Shown: positions 33,560 to 41,254, numbered from the stretch's first letter. The stretch is DNA of 47,330 nucleotides from Actinomycetes bacterium (GCA_024228575.1 JAAETH010000678.1:1-47330), one strand, 5' to 3'. Numbers and translations: made by a program. The notes: generated by a model from the sequence alone, not told the origin.

Positions 33560-34335
33560 AGGTCATCGGCCTCACCTACGCAACCAGTGACTTTGCGCCG
33601 TACGCAGCCCTTTTGGCGGCATCGTCACGGAAGGCGGGAGTCGATGAGTTCACGGTCTACACCCCCGCCGACATCGACCCAGAGTTCCGGCACCAACATC
33701 GACAGATCCTCGATGCACAACGGGGAGCCGGCTATTGGCTCTGGAAGCCGCTGCTGATCGCACAGACGTTGCGCGTCGCTCTCGAGGGTGACCTTGTCCT
33801 GTGGGTCGACGCGGCTGCTCATTTCGCCGGTCCCGTCAACGGGATCGTCGAGGCGATCGACAGGGCCGGGCTGGACATCTTGTTGATGGGCGAAGGATTC
33901 ACCGAGTCGGCATTCACCAAACGCGACACCTTCATCGGTCTCGATGCTGACGAGCCCGCCATCACCGACTCACCACAGCGCTTCGCCAGCTGTATCGCCG
34001 TTCGCAACACGGCTTCATCACGGGAGTTCATCGATCGTTACCTCGCCGCATGTTCGGACCCACGACTGATCACGGACGCTGCCAACGTCATGGGCGCAGA
34101 CAACTACGCCGACTTTCGCGATCACCGCCATGATCAATCGATCCTCAGTATCTTGAGCAAACAAGCGCGGATCCCGGTGATCCCCAACGGGTTGGTCGCC
34201 GAGGGTCTCTCCCCACCTGGCTCTCAGGTCATCAACCACACGCGCCGACACGTGAGCGCCACCCAGGTGTTGACCCACCTCCTCGCCCATGGCCTCGCCA
34301 CAACCGAGGACCTGGCCGCGATGCGGCTGCAGTAG
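33556..34335 (+). CDS. Glycosyltransferase-like protein, unknown family
   Basis: A 259-residue protein following the GT10 gene through an ATGA overlap. The start is MKVIGLTYATSDFAPYAALL, then GAGYWLWKPLLIAQTL, and DLVLWVDAAAHFAGPV: the LWVDA string is a GT-A-like D-x-D-type position. A later block, NYADFRDHRHDQSILSILSK, resembles acceptor-binding parts of polysaccharide-synthesis proteins. The YWLWKP motif is frequent in sugar-transferase-like proteins of bacterial surface-glycan loci. I therefore assign it as a putative glycosyltransferase without a known substrate. It is the last gene of the plus-strand run; the convergent minus-strand operon ends six bases away. Confidence 0.68.
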   Translation: MKVIGLTYATSDFAPYAALLAASSRKAGVDEFTVYTPADIDPEFRHQHRQILDAQRGAGYWLWKPLLIAQTLRVALEGDLVLWVDAAAHFAGPVNGIVEAIDRAGLDILLMGEGFTESAFTKRDTFIGLDADEPAITDSPQRFASCIAVRNTASSREFIDRYLAACSDPRLITDAANVMGADNYADFRDHRHDQSILSILSKQARIPVIPNGLVAEGLSPPGSQVINHTRRHVSATQVLTHLLAHGLATTEDLAAMRLQ

Positions 34336-34340
34336 TCGAC

Positions 34341-35108
34341 TCAGCTTCCCAAAGTGAGCTCGACGAGATCGTCACCAACACGGATCCTGACAGGTCGCCT
34401 CGAGATGGGATACTCGGCGAGCGCAACCCGAAGCTCATCGATCTCCAATCTCAGCTGGGCCTCGGAACGGTGCTTCCAGTTCGAGATCCGTCGGTGGTGC
34501 TCCTCGGGCCAGACATTCTGGCCGGTGAAGCGATACACGTACAGCTGCCCCATCTGCTGCAGGGACGTCACGCGGCGCCCACCTGAGATGAGGTCGGTCA
34601 CGATCTGGGTGTCCTCTCCCCGATCGATCTCGGGATAGCTCGGCATGGATTCGACACGGGCGAGGAGCGAGCCCTGGATGAAACACCCGGGGAACGCTTC
34701 TACCGTCCAGTCGTCCCAGAACAGCTCGCCGGACTCTGTGAAGAGGTGGAGTTGGTCGGTCATGAAACACGCCGCTGCATCACTCGCCTCGAGCTGAGCG
34801 ACCTGGGCCGCGATCCGTGCGGGGTGGTAGAGATCGTCGTCGTCCCACTGGCAGACCAATGCACCTCTGGCGATCCCCACCGCGGTGTTTCGCAACGCTC
34901 CCAACGGCGCCGATTCCGTCTCGTGGATCTGAGCATCGAAATGAAAATGAGCGGCGAGGGCTACCAGTTGGCTGTTGAGATCGGAACCACCGTCGTGGAC
35001 GACGACCAGCTCCCGATCCTCGTAGGACTGGGCGGCAAAACAGACCATCGCATCCCTCACCGAGTCGACCCGGCCCGGTTGGGTCACCATGAGGGCGCTG
35101 ACCTTCAT
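34341..35108 (-). CDS. GT2-family glycosyltransferase
   Basis: A 255-residue GT-A enzyme, last gene of the minus-strand operon. Features: VSALMVTQPGRVDSVRDAMV at the N-terminus, VVVHDGGSDLN (nucleotide-sugar region), LGALRNTAVGIARGALVCQW followed by DDDDLYHP (metal-binding Asp cluster) and FMTDQLHLF, then GCFIQGSLLA and RGEDTQIVTDLI near the catalytic base region. The start at 35108 lies in an ATGA overlap with the GT32 gene; the ORF extends further without support. Its domain arrangement is typical of inverting GT2 enzymes. The sugar and acceptor are unknown. Confidence 0.88.
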   Translation of the reverse strand: MKVSALMVTQPGRVDSVRDAMVCFAAQSYEDRELVVVHDGGSDLNSQLVALAAHFHFDAQIHETESAPLGALRNTAVGIARGALVCQWDDDDLYHPARIAAQVAQLEASDAAACFMTDQLHLFTESGELFWDDWTVEAFPGCFIQGSLLARVESMPSYPEIDRGEDTQIVTDLISGGRRVTSLQQMGQLYVYRFTGQNVWPEEHHRRISNWKHRSEAQLRLEIDELRVALAEYPISRRPVRIRVGDDLVELTLGS

Positions 35109-36061
35109 TCGAGAGACCCGGTCTGGCGGAGTGAACCGAGATGCGAGATCTTGACACACACCCATGGTTCGATTCCCGGTTTGAACCACCCTCCGTCGGC
35201 CTGTGCCGGTTCAAGAGTTGCATCCCGCGACTTCAAGAAACCGTTGAAGTTGAACCCGATGGCTCCGTCATCGGCCGAACACCGTTCCACCAGTGGTCCG
35301 ATGTCGTCCCCGTGACACTGAACGTAGGCCAGGTCGTGGCCGGGCAGGTCAGAGTTCCGGAACAACACATACCCCTCGGGGGCGACCACGGGCGTGGGGA
35401 GTTGGACGTTCCACGTCTCGGTGTTGTGGTGTACCGCAGCGAGTGCCCGCTGCTCGCGCACCGCTTCCAACCTCGGATCCTCGAGAGCCGGATTCTGGGC
35501 GATCACGCCGACGGGACAGACGAGGTCGAGACCCAGAATGGTGATGTCGTCGCCACCCCACGCCGCGAGTTCGGTGGCCAACATGTTCGGACCGGTGTTG
35601 TCGAAGATGTCCTGATGGGTGATGTCGGAGCGACGAATCGCGGGAAGTCGACGTATGAGTCGGTCGAAGAACGGATGGTTGGGCGGTGCAGCCATCAGGG
35701 CATTGCTCGTCACCGTTTGGGTGATCATCGGCCCTGCCTCCATGGAGAACGTGAGCCCGGGGCCCAGCAAGGTTTCGAGGGAGCGAAAGACCTCCACGTC
35801 GAGATCGAGGTAGAGCCCACCGCGGGAATGGAGGATGAAGTACCTCACCGCGTCTACCCGTTCGATGTCGTGGGCATAACTGTCATAGGTCGGCAAGAAC
35901 CACGGGTAGTCGTCGCAGATCAGCGCCCGATTGTGAGCATCGGTCCAGAGGATGTGTTCGTGATTGGGATGTTGGTCTCGAACCGTGCGCTGCCACTGTG
36001 CCTGAGCCGGCGGCAGAACTTCGCTCTTCCATGTTTGATGGATCACCTTCGGGACGTTCAC
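35105..36061 (-). CDS. GT32-family glycosyltransferase
   Basis: A 318-residue protein beginning VPKVIHQTWKSEVLPP, the hallmark start of GT32 sugar transferases (Och1/capsular type). Next comes HILWTDAHN and RYFILHSRGGLYLDLDVEVF, where LDLD is the D-x-D sugar-nucleotide/Mn site. Further on is NTGPNMLATELAAWGGDDI, and HHNTETWN, also common in the family. The GTG start overlaps the TGA of the upstream GT2-TPR gene (GTGA), and its stop overlaps the next ATG (ATGA). It is therefore translationally coupled on both sides. Substrates are not known; family members often add mannose or galactose. Confidence 0.9.
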   Translation of the reverse strand: MNVPKVIHQTWKSEVLPPAQAQWQRTVRDQHPNHEHILWTDAHNRALICDDYPWFLPTYDSYAHDIERVDAVRYFILHSRGGLYLDLDVEVFRSLETLLGPGLTFSMEAGPMITQTVTSNALMAAPPNHPFFDRLIRRLPAIRRSDITHQDIFDNTGPNMLATELAAWGGDDITILGLDLVCPVGVIAQNPALEDPRLEAVREQRALAAVHHNTETWNVQLPTPVVAPEGYVLFRNSDLPGHDLAYVQCHGDDIGPLVERCSADDGAIGFNFNGFLKSRDATLEPAQADGGWFKPGIEPWVCVKISHLGSLRQTGSLE

Positions 36062-37179
36062 GTGGAGAGGTGTTCACTCAGAACGCGCCGGGCCCGAAAC
36101 TCGAGATTGGTCGGATCCGCGATTTCTGCCTCGGCGAAGTGGGTCGCGGCGAAGGTGTGTTGTCCGAGGTCGTGGTACGCGCGACCCAGCAGGCCGTGGA
36201 GTCCCGATCCGAATGTGGTCTCGTCGTAGCCGAAGTCGCGTGAAAGGCCGTCGGCCCGGATCTCGGTGAGCAAGGCGCTCAGGACATCGATTGCTTCGGC
36301 TTGCCGATCGGCTTCGAGCAGGAAGCGGCCGCGCAGCCACCTCAACATGGGGTCGGCCGGAAACGCCGTCAGCGCTTGCTCGAACAGCGCTTCGTTCGCA
36401 TCGGCCGCGCCGCGCGGTGGGTTGAGCAAGGCGATGAACGCCAGACTGTCCGCCGGCCGACGCACCCCGACCCGTCCGAGAGCAGCCACGCTCTCGTACC
36501 ACGCGTCGCGGCCGGCCTCGATCTCCCCCATCTCGACCAATGTCGCACCCAGGTGCCACCAGCAATAGACATGGTCGGGGTCCTGGGCGAGGGCCTTGCG
36601 GAGCAGGGGGAGATTGCGCGGGTGTTTGTGCTCTTGAGGTCCGTCGTACCCGACATGATCGAGAACCGCCTCGGTCTCCGCGATGGTGGATCCCTCGGAC
36701 AACATCAAGGCCTCGATCCCGGGCCAAATCGTCTCATGGATCACACCGCGGAATCGTATCTGCGGGTGGTTCCTGAAGAGCCGCAACTCCCGGTAGGCAT
36801 CGTGGCCGGTACGGGCATGAAGGTTCAGAGTCGCGCCGATGTCCGAGCGGCCAGAGAGCGCAGAACGCAGCCGATCAGGATCGATGGGACGCAACCGTTC
36901 GTCGGCGTCGATGTAGAGGATCCAATCACCGGTGCACCGCTCGAGTGCGTGATTGCGCGCCGCGGCAAAGTCTTCGGGCCAGACAATCTCGTCGAGAACG
37001 GCTCCGGCCGCGACGGCGAGCTCGCGGGACGTATCCGACGAACCTGTGTCCACCACGATGATCTCGTCGACGATGCCATCGAGGGAAGCGAGACAATCGG
37101 GAAGATGGTTCGCCTCGTTCTTGACAATGAGCGCGGCCGAAACCGTGATACGGCGCCGCCCGAGGCGACGCAGAAGCAT
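36058..37179 (-). CDS. GT2 glycosyltransferase with C-terminal TPR domain
   Basis: A 373-residue two-part enzyme. Residues 10-220 form a GT2 domain: VSAALIVKNEANHLPDCLAS, IIVVDTGSSDTSRELA, WPEDFAAARNHALERCTGDW followed by ILYIDADERL (D-x-D), and an FRNHPQIRFRGVIHETIWP acceptor loop. From about 170 on come TPR-like helical repeats (PLLRKALAQDPDHVYCWWHL, ALFEQALTAFPADPML, GLHGLLGRAYHDLGQHTFAA). This order is shared with SunS, the S-glycosyltransferase of sublancin, and similar peptide glycosyltransferases, where the TPRs bind the peptide. Its gene lies 32 bp after the Tat repeat-protein gene, so the repeat protein is its most likely acceptor; that is an inference. Confidence 0.88.
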   Translation of the reverse strand: MLLRRLGRRRITVSAALIVKNEANHLPDCLASLDGIVDEIIVVDTGSSDTSRELAVAAGAVLDEIVWPEDFAAARNHALERCTGDWILYIDADERLRPIDPDRLRSALSGRSDIGATLNLHARTGHDAYRELRLFRNHPQIRFRGVIHETIWPGIEALMLSEGSTIAETEAVLDHVGYDGPQEHKHPRNLPLLRKALAQDPDHVYCWWHLGATLVEMGEIEAGRDAWYESVAALGRVGVRRPADSLAFIALLNPPRGAADANEALFEQALTAFPADPMLRWLRGRFLLEADRQAEAIDVLSALLTEIRADGLSRDFGYDETTFGSGLHGLLGRAYHDLGQHTFAATHFAEAEIADPTNLEFRARRVLSEHLST

Positions 37180-37211
37180 CTATCGCCCTGTTCGGATCGG
37201 CGTCAGCCGCG

Positions 37212-37571
37212 CTACCGGCGACCGCGACCCCGACGCCATCCCCATCGGCGGCCACGACCGCGACCGCGCCCGTGTCCATGTCCGTGTCCGCCCGGCATGT
37301 TCGACCCGTGGGGCATGTTCGAACAGTGGGGCATGTTCGAACCGTGAGGCATATTCGAACAATGGGGCATGTTCGAACCGTGAGGCATGTTCGAACAATG
37401 AGGCATGTTCGAACCGTGAGGTGCATGCGCAGCCATTGCGCCATCGAGGGTGAACGATGAAACCACTGGAGCGGCGTACACCGCGGCACCACCTACGAGC
37501 ATGCGCTTCAGCATCTTGCGTCGGCTGAGCGGGGCGCTGTTGACGAGTTCGCCCAATTGGTCATCAGTCAT
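37212..37571 (-). CDS. Tat-signal hexapeptide-repeat protein, candidate precursor peptide
   Basis: A 119-residue protein. Residues 16-24 (SRRKMLKRM) form a twin-arginine motif, followed by a hydrophobic segment (LVGGAAVYAAPVVSSF) and an A-M-A type cleavage region near residue 47, a Tat-export leader. Residues 51-92 are seven perfect six-residue repeats: four PHGSNM alternating with three PHCSNM (Cys59, 71, 83). The end is PGGHGHGHG then an RGRGRG/RRWGWRRGRGRR tail. GGGAG precedes the ATG at 37571; 21 residues of upstream ORF are not expected to be translated. The neighbours are a PqqD chaperone upstream and a SunS-like GT downstream. Ser and Cys are possible glycosylation sites, while His/Cys/Met-rich repeats would also suit copper or other metal binding. 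No known family was recognised. Confidence 0.85.
   Translation of the reverse strand: MTDDQLGELVNSAPLSRRKMLKRMLVGGAAVYAAPVVSSFTLDGAMAAHAPHGSNMPHCSNMPHGSNMPHCSNMPHGSNMPHCSNMPHGSNMPGGHGHGHGRGRGRGRRWGWRRGRGRR
37296..37421 (-). repeat. Tandem 18-bp repeat array (7 copies) inside the precursor gene
   Basis: Seven head-to-tail 18-bp units, each with the same TTCGAA core and coding HGSNMP or HCSNMP. The CAY-GGT/GGG and CAY-TGT variants alternate, so the real period is 36 bp (12 residues). Differences are synonymous or at the Gly/Cys position. This indicates recent duplication of a 36-bp unit and selection on the protein. Such an array may vary in copy number between strains. Confidence 0.9.
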
Positions 37572-37630
37572 GGAATCTCCCTCTAGGTCATCGACCTGGA
37601 CGCTGAGTGTAGCGGCGAGTACGTGGCTCC

Positions 37631-37885
37631 TCAAACATCGACCACCCCGAGCCGCAACAACTCGGCGATCGCAGTCTCGACATCGGCAACGGGAGCGGCC
37701 TCGAGCCGGTAACTACGTTTCATGAGCTCGGCGATGTCGTTTGCATCGAGTTCGCCGTCGCAGAGTGCAAAAACGATCGCCGCAGTCTCGTTGAGATAGT
37801 GGACAACTCCGGATGCAGAATCGTGGATGACGAAGCCGCCGTCGGAGGCGATCACCTCGAGAGAGGGGTTTGCTTTGGGTTTCAT
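37631..37885 (-). CDS. PqqD-family peptide-modification chaperone
   Basis: An 84-residue PqqD-like (RiPP recognition element) protein. Typical blocks are a short basic start (KPKANPSLEVIAS), GGFVIHDSASGVVHYLNETA followed by AIVFALCDGELDANDIAELM and VADVETAIAELLRLGVV. These form the winged-helix-like fold that binds leader peptides of ribosomally synthesised, post-translationally modified peptides and hands them to modifying enzymes. The ATG overlaps the stop of the preceding GT4 gene (ATGA). The next gene, 59 bp downstream on the same strand, encodes the Tat repeat protein, so that is the obvious client. No radical-SAM or other classical PqqD partner enzyme is in the window. Confidence 0.9.
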   Translation of the reverse strand: MKPKANPSLEVIASDGGFVIHDSASGVVHYLNETAAIVFALCDGELDANDIAELMKRSYRLEAAPVADVETAIAELLRLGVVDV

Positions 37886-39048
37886 GTTCTTGCCTGGTTC
37901 TGTCGGCCGGGTACCGCTCGAGAAGCGGCAGCTGTGGACTGCCCAAAGAGTGGCGAGTCTCGAAGATACCGCTTCATCGATCGCCGGCGGAGCCTGCTGG
38001 CGAGTCCATCCAGGGTTTGGGTGAACTCCTCGAGTACGACCGGCCAGGCGTGGTTGGCTCGCACGGACGGACCGATGGCCGCAGCAGCCAACATGTACCG
38101 GTCGTGATCGTCGACCATCTGTCGAAGTGCCACCCGCAGATCGTCACCGCCGTCGTCGACACCCTCTATGCAGAGCGAGACCGTGGGGTCGAGATAGTCG
38201 ACCATGCCCCCTGCAAGGGTGGCGAGTACCGGCGTCTCGCAGGCGAGGGCCTGGAGGGGAACGAGACCAAAACCTTCTGCGACGGAGGGATGTACAAGGC
38301 AGTCCGGGTGTGACAGGACTGCGGCATATTCCTCGACCGCAAGTGGGAACATCGGCTGGATTCGGATGGCATCGCCGAAGTCGTACCGATTGCGGAGTGC
38401 TGCAAGCTGGCTGGATACCTGTGTCCGAAGGACCAGAACGGCTTCTTCGCCGGTCACACCGAACACGTCGAGAAAGGCCTCGACGAGGGTCGGCACACCC
38501 TTCCTAGCGAGCGTCGAGGATTCGTAGAACGTATTGAAGAAACGGAATGGGCCATCCTCGCGAGGCCCCCGCACGGGCCGATAGCCGGGCTCCAACCCAT
38601 GGGGCACAACCATGATCGGGGCGACGACCCCACTCGCCGAAAACGCCCTGGCGCAGAACGTGCTCGGCACCACGATCAAGTCGAACCGGTTGCAGGAATC
38701 AACCCACGAGGTCGGAATCGTCGGCGCCTCACAGACAAACCCACCGACCGACACGTTGTGGTCAAAAACAAGGTCGGGGACCTCGTTGGGGAAGCCGTAG
38801 AAGAACCCCACCGGCGCCGAGCGGTCGATACCTGCGTGGTCGTACAGACCAGGTTCATAGAAGTTGCCGCCGTTGTAGCTGTATACCCCGACGCGACCGA
38901 CCCTATCGACGAGGTGTTGGGCAATTTGGGTACACACCTGGGCGATCGACCATGCCCCTTCGAACATCCCGTACATCTGCACGCGCCGGCGCGACAGGGG
39001 TCGACCCGCGAAGGAGAAATCGAACCTCGACCCGACGTCTACATCCAT
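37882..39048 (-). CDS. GT4-family glycosyltransferase, start of the peptide-glycosylation operon
   Basis: A 388-residue GT-B enzyme similar to the plus-strand GT4 in the same locus. It has FDLIVVPSTFCARAFSASGV, PIMVVPHGLEPGYRP, TFYESSTLARKGVPTLVEAF, and SHPDCLVHPSVAEGFGLVPL with QALACETPVLAT, the E-x7-E donor motif region. Its stop overlaps the PqqD ATG (ATGA), so PqqD is co-translated with a glycosyltransferase, an unusual link. The ATG at 39048 has no strong ribosome site; a Met 24 residues in is an alternative. The donor and acceptor are unknown, but the surrounding genes suggest the Tat repeat peptide or a lipid or cell-wall glycan as acceptor. Confidence 0.88.
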   Translation of the reverse strand: MDVDVGSRFDFSFAGRPLSRRRVQMYGMFEGAWSIAQVCTQIAQHLVDRVGRVGVYSYNGGNFYEPGLYDHAGIDRSAPVGFFYGFPNEVPDLVFDHNVSVGGFVCEAPTIPTSWVDSCNRFDLIVVPSTFCARAFSASGVVAPIMVVPHGLEPGYRPVRGPREDGPFRFFNTFYESSTLARKGVPTLVEAFLDVFGVTGEEAVLVLRTQVSSQLAALRNRYDFGDAIRIQPMFPLAVEEYAAVLSHPDCLVHPSVAEGFGLVPLQALACETPVLATLAGGMVDYLDPTVSLCIEGVDDGGDDLRVALRQMVDDHDRYMLAAAAIGPSVRANHAWPVVLEEFTQTLDGLASRLRRRSMKRYLRDSPLFGQSTAAASRAVPGRQNQART

Positions 39049-39263
39049 GGAGAAACCCGATCAGCCCACGCGGGCGGGGTCGAGCGGACCATCGGCGCGA
39101 TACGAAGTCTCACATGACCGAGCCGCCGGCGTCCGGGTGATCATCCTCACTCCTCCAATGATTCCGCCGCGAACCATTCGACCGCGCCAAAGCGCACCCT
39201 TTGGACCCCGAGGGAGACGTCGTCGAATGCGGGCGCCCCCATCGAGAACTCACAACGCGGGGA

Positions 39264-39683
39264 CTATACCGTCGCGGAGCTGCGGGAAGAGGGGATGACG
39301 ACCTCCTCCACGAACGATCCGATCTCGATCAACTCAACATCCCGAGGTTCAGGTCTGTTCCACCGAACCCCGTTCCTGCGAACAGAGGCGAACCCCTCGA
39401 GGAGCACGACCAGGTCGGTGCGGGAAACGGCGTGGAGCCGGTGTGAAGCCGCCACCTGGTCGACGAAATCGACCCTTGCACCGGATCGAACCCCGAGATC
39501 GACCGTTTCATCGAGTGACCGGCTAGGTTCCCGAGGAAGGGATGAACGGCCTCGACCAGCCAACTGTTGGCTGACGAGAACAAGTGTGTCGGTGCCGGAC
39601 CAAGCCGAAATCCGCGCTCGTCGGAGACGCTCCCCCTCGAGCGCCTCGAGAGGTCGATGGACGCTAGAGCAGGGCAAGTCCAT
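39264..39683 (-). CDS. Hypothetical protein upstream of the GT4/PqqD operon
   Basis: A 139-residue ORF from the ATG at 39683. I do not recognise a family. The sequence has a plausible globular composition with alternating strand and helix segments (TDTLVLVSQQLAG, SGARVDFVDQVAASHRLHAV, TDLVVLLEGFASVRRNG, DVELIEIGSFVEEVV). It ends 215 bp before the GT4 start on the same strand. The opposite strand here is open as well, but that frame is low-complexity and unlikely. Whether the gene is real, and whether it belongs to the peptide-modification operon, is uncertain. The 39049-39263 gap shows no further feature. Confidence 0.4.
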   Translation of the reverse strand: MDLPCSSVHRPLEALEGERLRRARISAWSGTDTLVLVSQQLAGRGRSSLPREPSRSLDETVDLGVRSGARVDFVDQVAASHRLHAVSRTDLVVLLEGFASVRRNGVRWNRPEPRDVELIEIGSFVEEVVIPSSRSSATV

Positions 39684-40044
39684 GTCACCTGACCGCCAGT
39701 TCATCACCCATGTTCACAGCGATCACCTGATCGATCTCCACGAGGTGGCGATGGCCTGCTGGATCCGACAGCAAACCACAGCGAGTGGACCACTGGTGAT
39801 CGTGTCGCCCGAAGGGCACAGTGCGGACTTTGCCCGCGAGGTGTTCGATGTGTTCAAAGACGACATCAACACCCGCACCAAGGACATCCAGCCCGGACCG
39901 CCTGAGATCGACTCGCGGACATTCGAGCCGACCGCTGAACCGCAGGACGTCTGGTGATCCGATGACGTTCGTCAGGGTGGCTACGCCGCCAAGGTCAGCT
40001 CCCATCTGGGCGCGCCGGTCAAGACAGAGGATCTAGTGCCATGA
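39682..40044 (+). pseudogene. Truncated, interrupted metallo-beta-lactamase-fold hydrolase
   Basis: The frame begins in the metal motif of MBL-fold hydrolases, RQFITHVHSDHLIDLHEVAM (HxHxDH), continues as VIVSPEGHSADFAREVFDVF and NTRTKDIQPGPPEIDSRTFE, then stops at an in-frame TGA at 39955-39957. The same frame then carries SDDVRQGGYAAKVSSHLGAP and TEDLVP up to a second stop at 40042-40044, which reads like the usual end of such proteins. The N-terminal about 60 residues before HxHxDH, and the core of the domain with the other metal ligands, are missing. The last stop overlaps the ATG of the PhlG-like gene (ATGA), indicating a formerly coupled pair. It is best read as a decayed gene. Confidence 0.65.
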
Positions 40045-40856
40045 CCAAACCCGGGCCCGATGCGGCCATACAGATCGAAGAGATCCACGATCTCGAGAAG
40101 TTCCGTCTCCCGATGCAAGCCGTCCCCGACCGCGTGCGACAGGCCATCGATCGTGGTGCCCGCTGCGACACCGTCCGGACATTCACCGACCCGAACTGCC
40201 TGCTCGACATCACCGACGGAGGCGACGGTCTGACCGACGATGTCATCCGCCTTCCGGGCAACGAGCTCGTGGTGGCCTGTCTCACCGAAATGCCAGGGGT
40301 GTCGTCGCAGATGTGGGACTGGTGGTTCTCGTGGCACAGCTACACCAGCGAGCGCTACCAGCTCTGGCACCCACTCGATCACGTCGCTGCCTCGCTTGCC
40401 GAGGACCGCCGCCATGTCGACTCGATCCGCGATCGTTGGGTCGGCAACACGTCCTATGTCGACGAATACATCGGCGGCGAACTTCAGAAGCTCGCTATTC
40501 GGTTCGTCGAGCCGGCCTCACTCGGCTTCGACCAGACCCGGGTCGACGACGTCGGAGTCGCGGTTTGTGCACGCACCGTGTTGCGCCGTGAGCGACTCGC
40601 TGCCGGACACCTCGTCCACCTAGTCGAAGACACTTCCGACGGGTGCCGCATGCACAGCCGATTCCTCCTCGGTGACTCGAAGTTCGAGATCCCGCTGATC
40701 GGCCCGCTTCTGACCCGCGTCGCCAGTTCACCCAGCGTGCGGGCCAGGCGACTTCCCGATCGGGTCGGTCTAGCTCTCCTGCTCCATTGTTCGCAGGAGA
40801 TGAACCATCTCGCTGCAATCCTGCCGCAGCTGCACACACGGTTCGGCCACGAATAG
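40041..40856 (+). CDS. PhlG-like C-C bond hydrolase (DAPG hydrolase family)
   Basis: A 271-residue protein with the PhlG-type fold. Diagnostic strings are MWDWWFSWHSYTSERYQLWH (about 92-111), VDEYIGGELQKLAIRFVEPA, MHSRFLLGD, and HCSQEMNHLAAILPQLHTRF near the C-terminus, which contain the His and Glu residues that coordinate the catalytic zinc in 2,4-diacetylphloroglucinol hydrolase. That enzyme cleaves a carbon-carbon bond next to a carbonyl and is unrelated to alpha/beta hydrolases. The length matches the family (about 260-300). The ATG follows GAGGATC and overlaps the stop of a decayed MBL gene. The natural substrate here is probably another polyketide or aromatic ketone. Confidence 0.88.
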   Translation: MTKPGPDAAIQIEEIHDLEKFRLPMQAVPDRVRQAIDRGARCDTVRTFTDPNCLLDITDGGDGLTDDVIRLPGNELVVACLTEMPGVSSQMWDWWFSWHSYTSERYQLWHPLDHVAASLAEDRRHVDSIRDRWVGNTSYVDEYIGGELQKLAIRFVEPASLGFDQTRVDDVGVAVCARTVLRRERLAAGHLVHLVEDTSDGCRMHSRFLLGDSKFEIPLIGPLLTRVASSPSVRARRLPDRVGLALLLHCSQEMNHLAAILPQLHTRFGHE

Positions 40857-40885
40857 GTGATGGTCATCCCAGCTTCGACACGATC

Positions 40886-41254
40886 TCAAGTGGCAAAACC
40901 GGTTCCGGTGGCGCGGTAGGCCTCACGTGGTGGTGCGAAGATATCGAGAACCCTGGCACCGCTGGCGCCCGCAGAGAAGCCGTGTTCAACATGGCTGGGC
41001 GTGCACCAGAAGTCGCCCTGTTCGACCGGGACCTCCAGGCCATCTTGTGTACGAATGCCGCTGCCAGACAACAGCACACCCCATTGCTCCTCGGCGTGGC
41101 TGTGGATCGAGCCCTCGCTATGCGGGTCGAAGCTCACGACCGAGAGCATGGCCTGCTCGCCGACAAAGACCCGGGCAACGATGCCCTGGGCGAGTTTGCG
41201 GGCGATGCCTTCGCCCAGGTCGTCGAAGTTGAAGAAGGTGTCGGGTCGGCTCAT
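40886..41254 (-). CDS. Cupin-domain protein
   Basis: A 122-residue single-domain cupin. The barrel's first metal motif is HSHAEEQWGVLLSGSG (His-x-His and Glu), and the second is VEHGFSAGA, with FWCTPSHVEHG before it. A small N-terminal part (RPDTFFNFDDLGEGIARKLA) precedes the barrel. The ATG at 41254 is preceded by GGAACG; a GTG at 41272 would add six residues. It follows the frameshifted alpha/beta hydrolase gene on the same strand. Cupins of this size are dioxygenases, isomerases or small binding proteins; its genes next door (PhlG-like, hydrolase) suggest aromatic or polyketide metabolism. Confidence 0.85.
   Translation of the reverse strand: MSRPDTFFNFDDLGEGIARKLAQGIVARVFVGEQAMLSVVSFDPHSEGSIHSHAEEQWGVLLSGSGIRTQDGLEVPVEQGDFWCTPSHVEHGFSAGASGARVLDIFAPPREAYRATGTGFAT

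Noticed and set aside
37296-37421. CRISPR-like repetitive look of the array
   Set aside because: Units are directly abutting with no spacers, no leader or cas genes; they encode a peptide repeat in frame.
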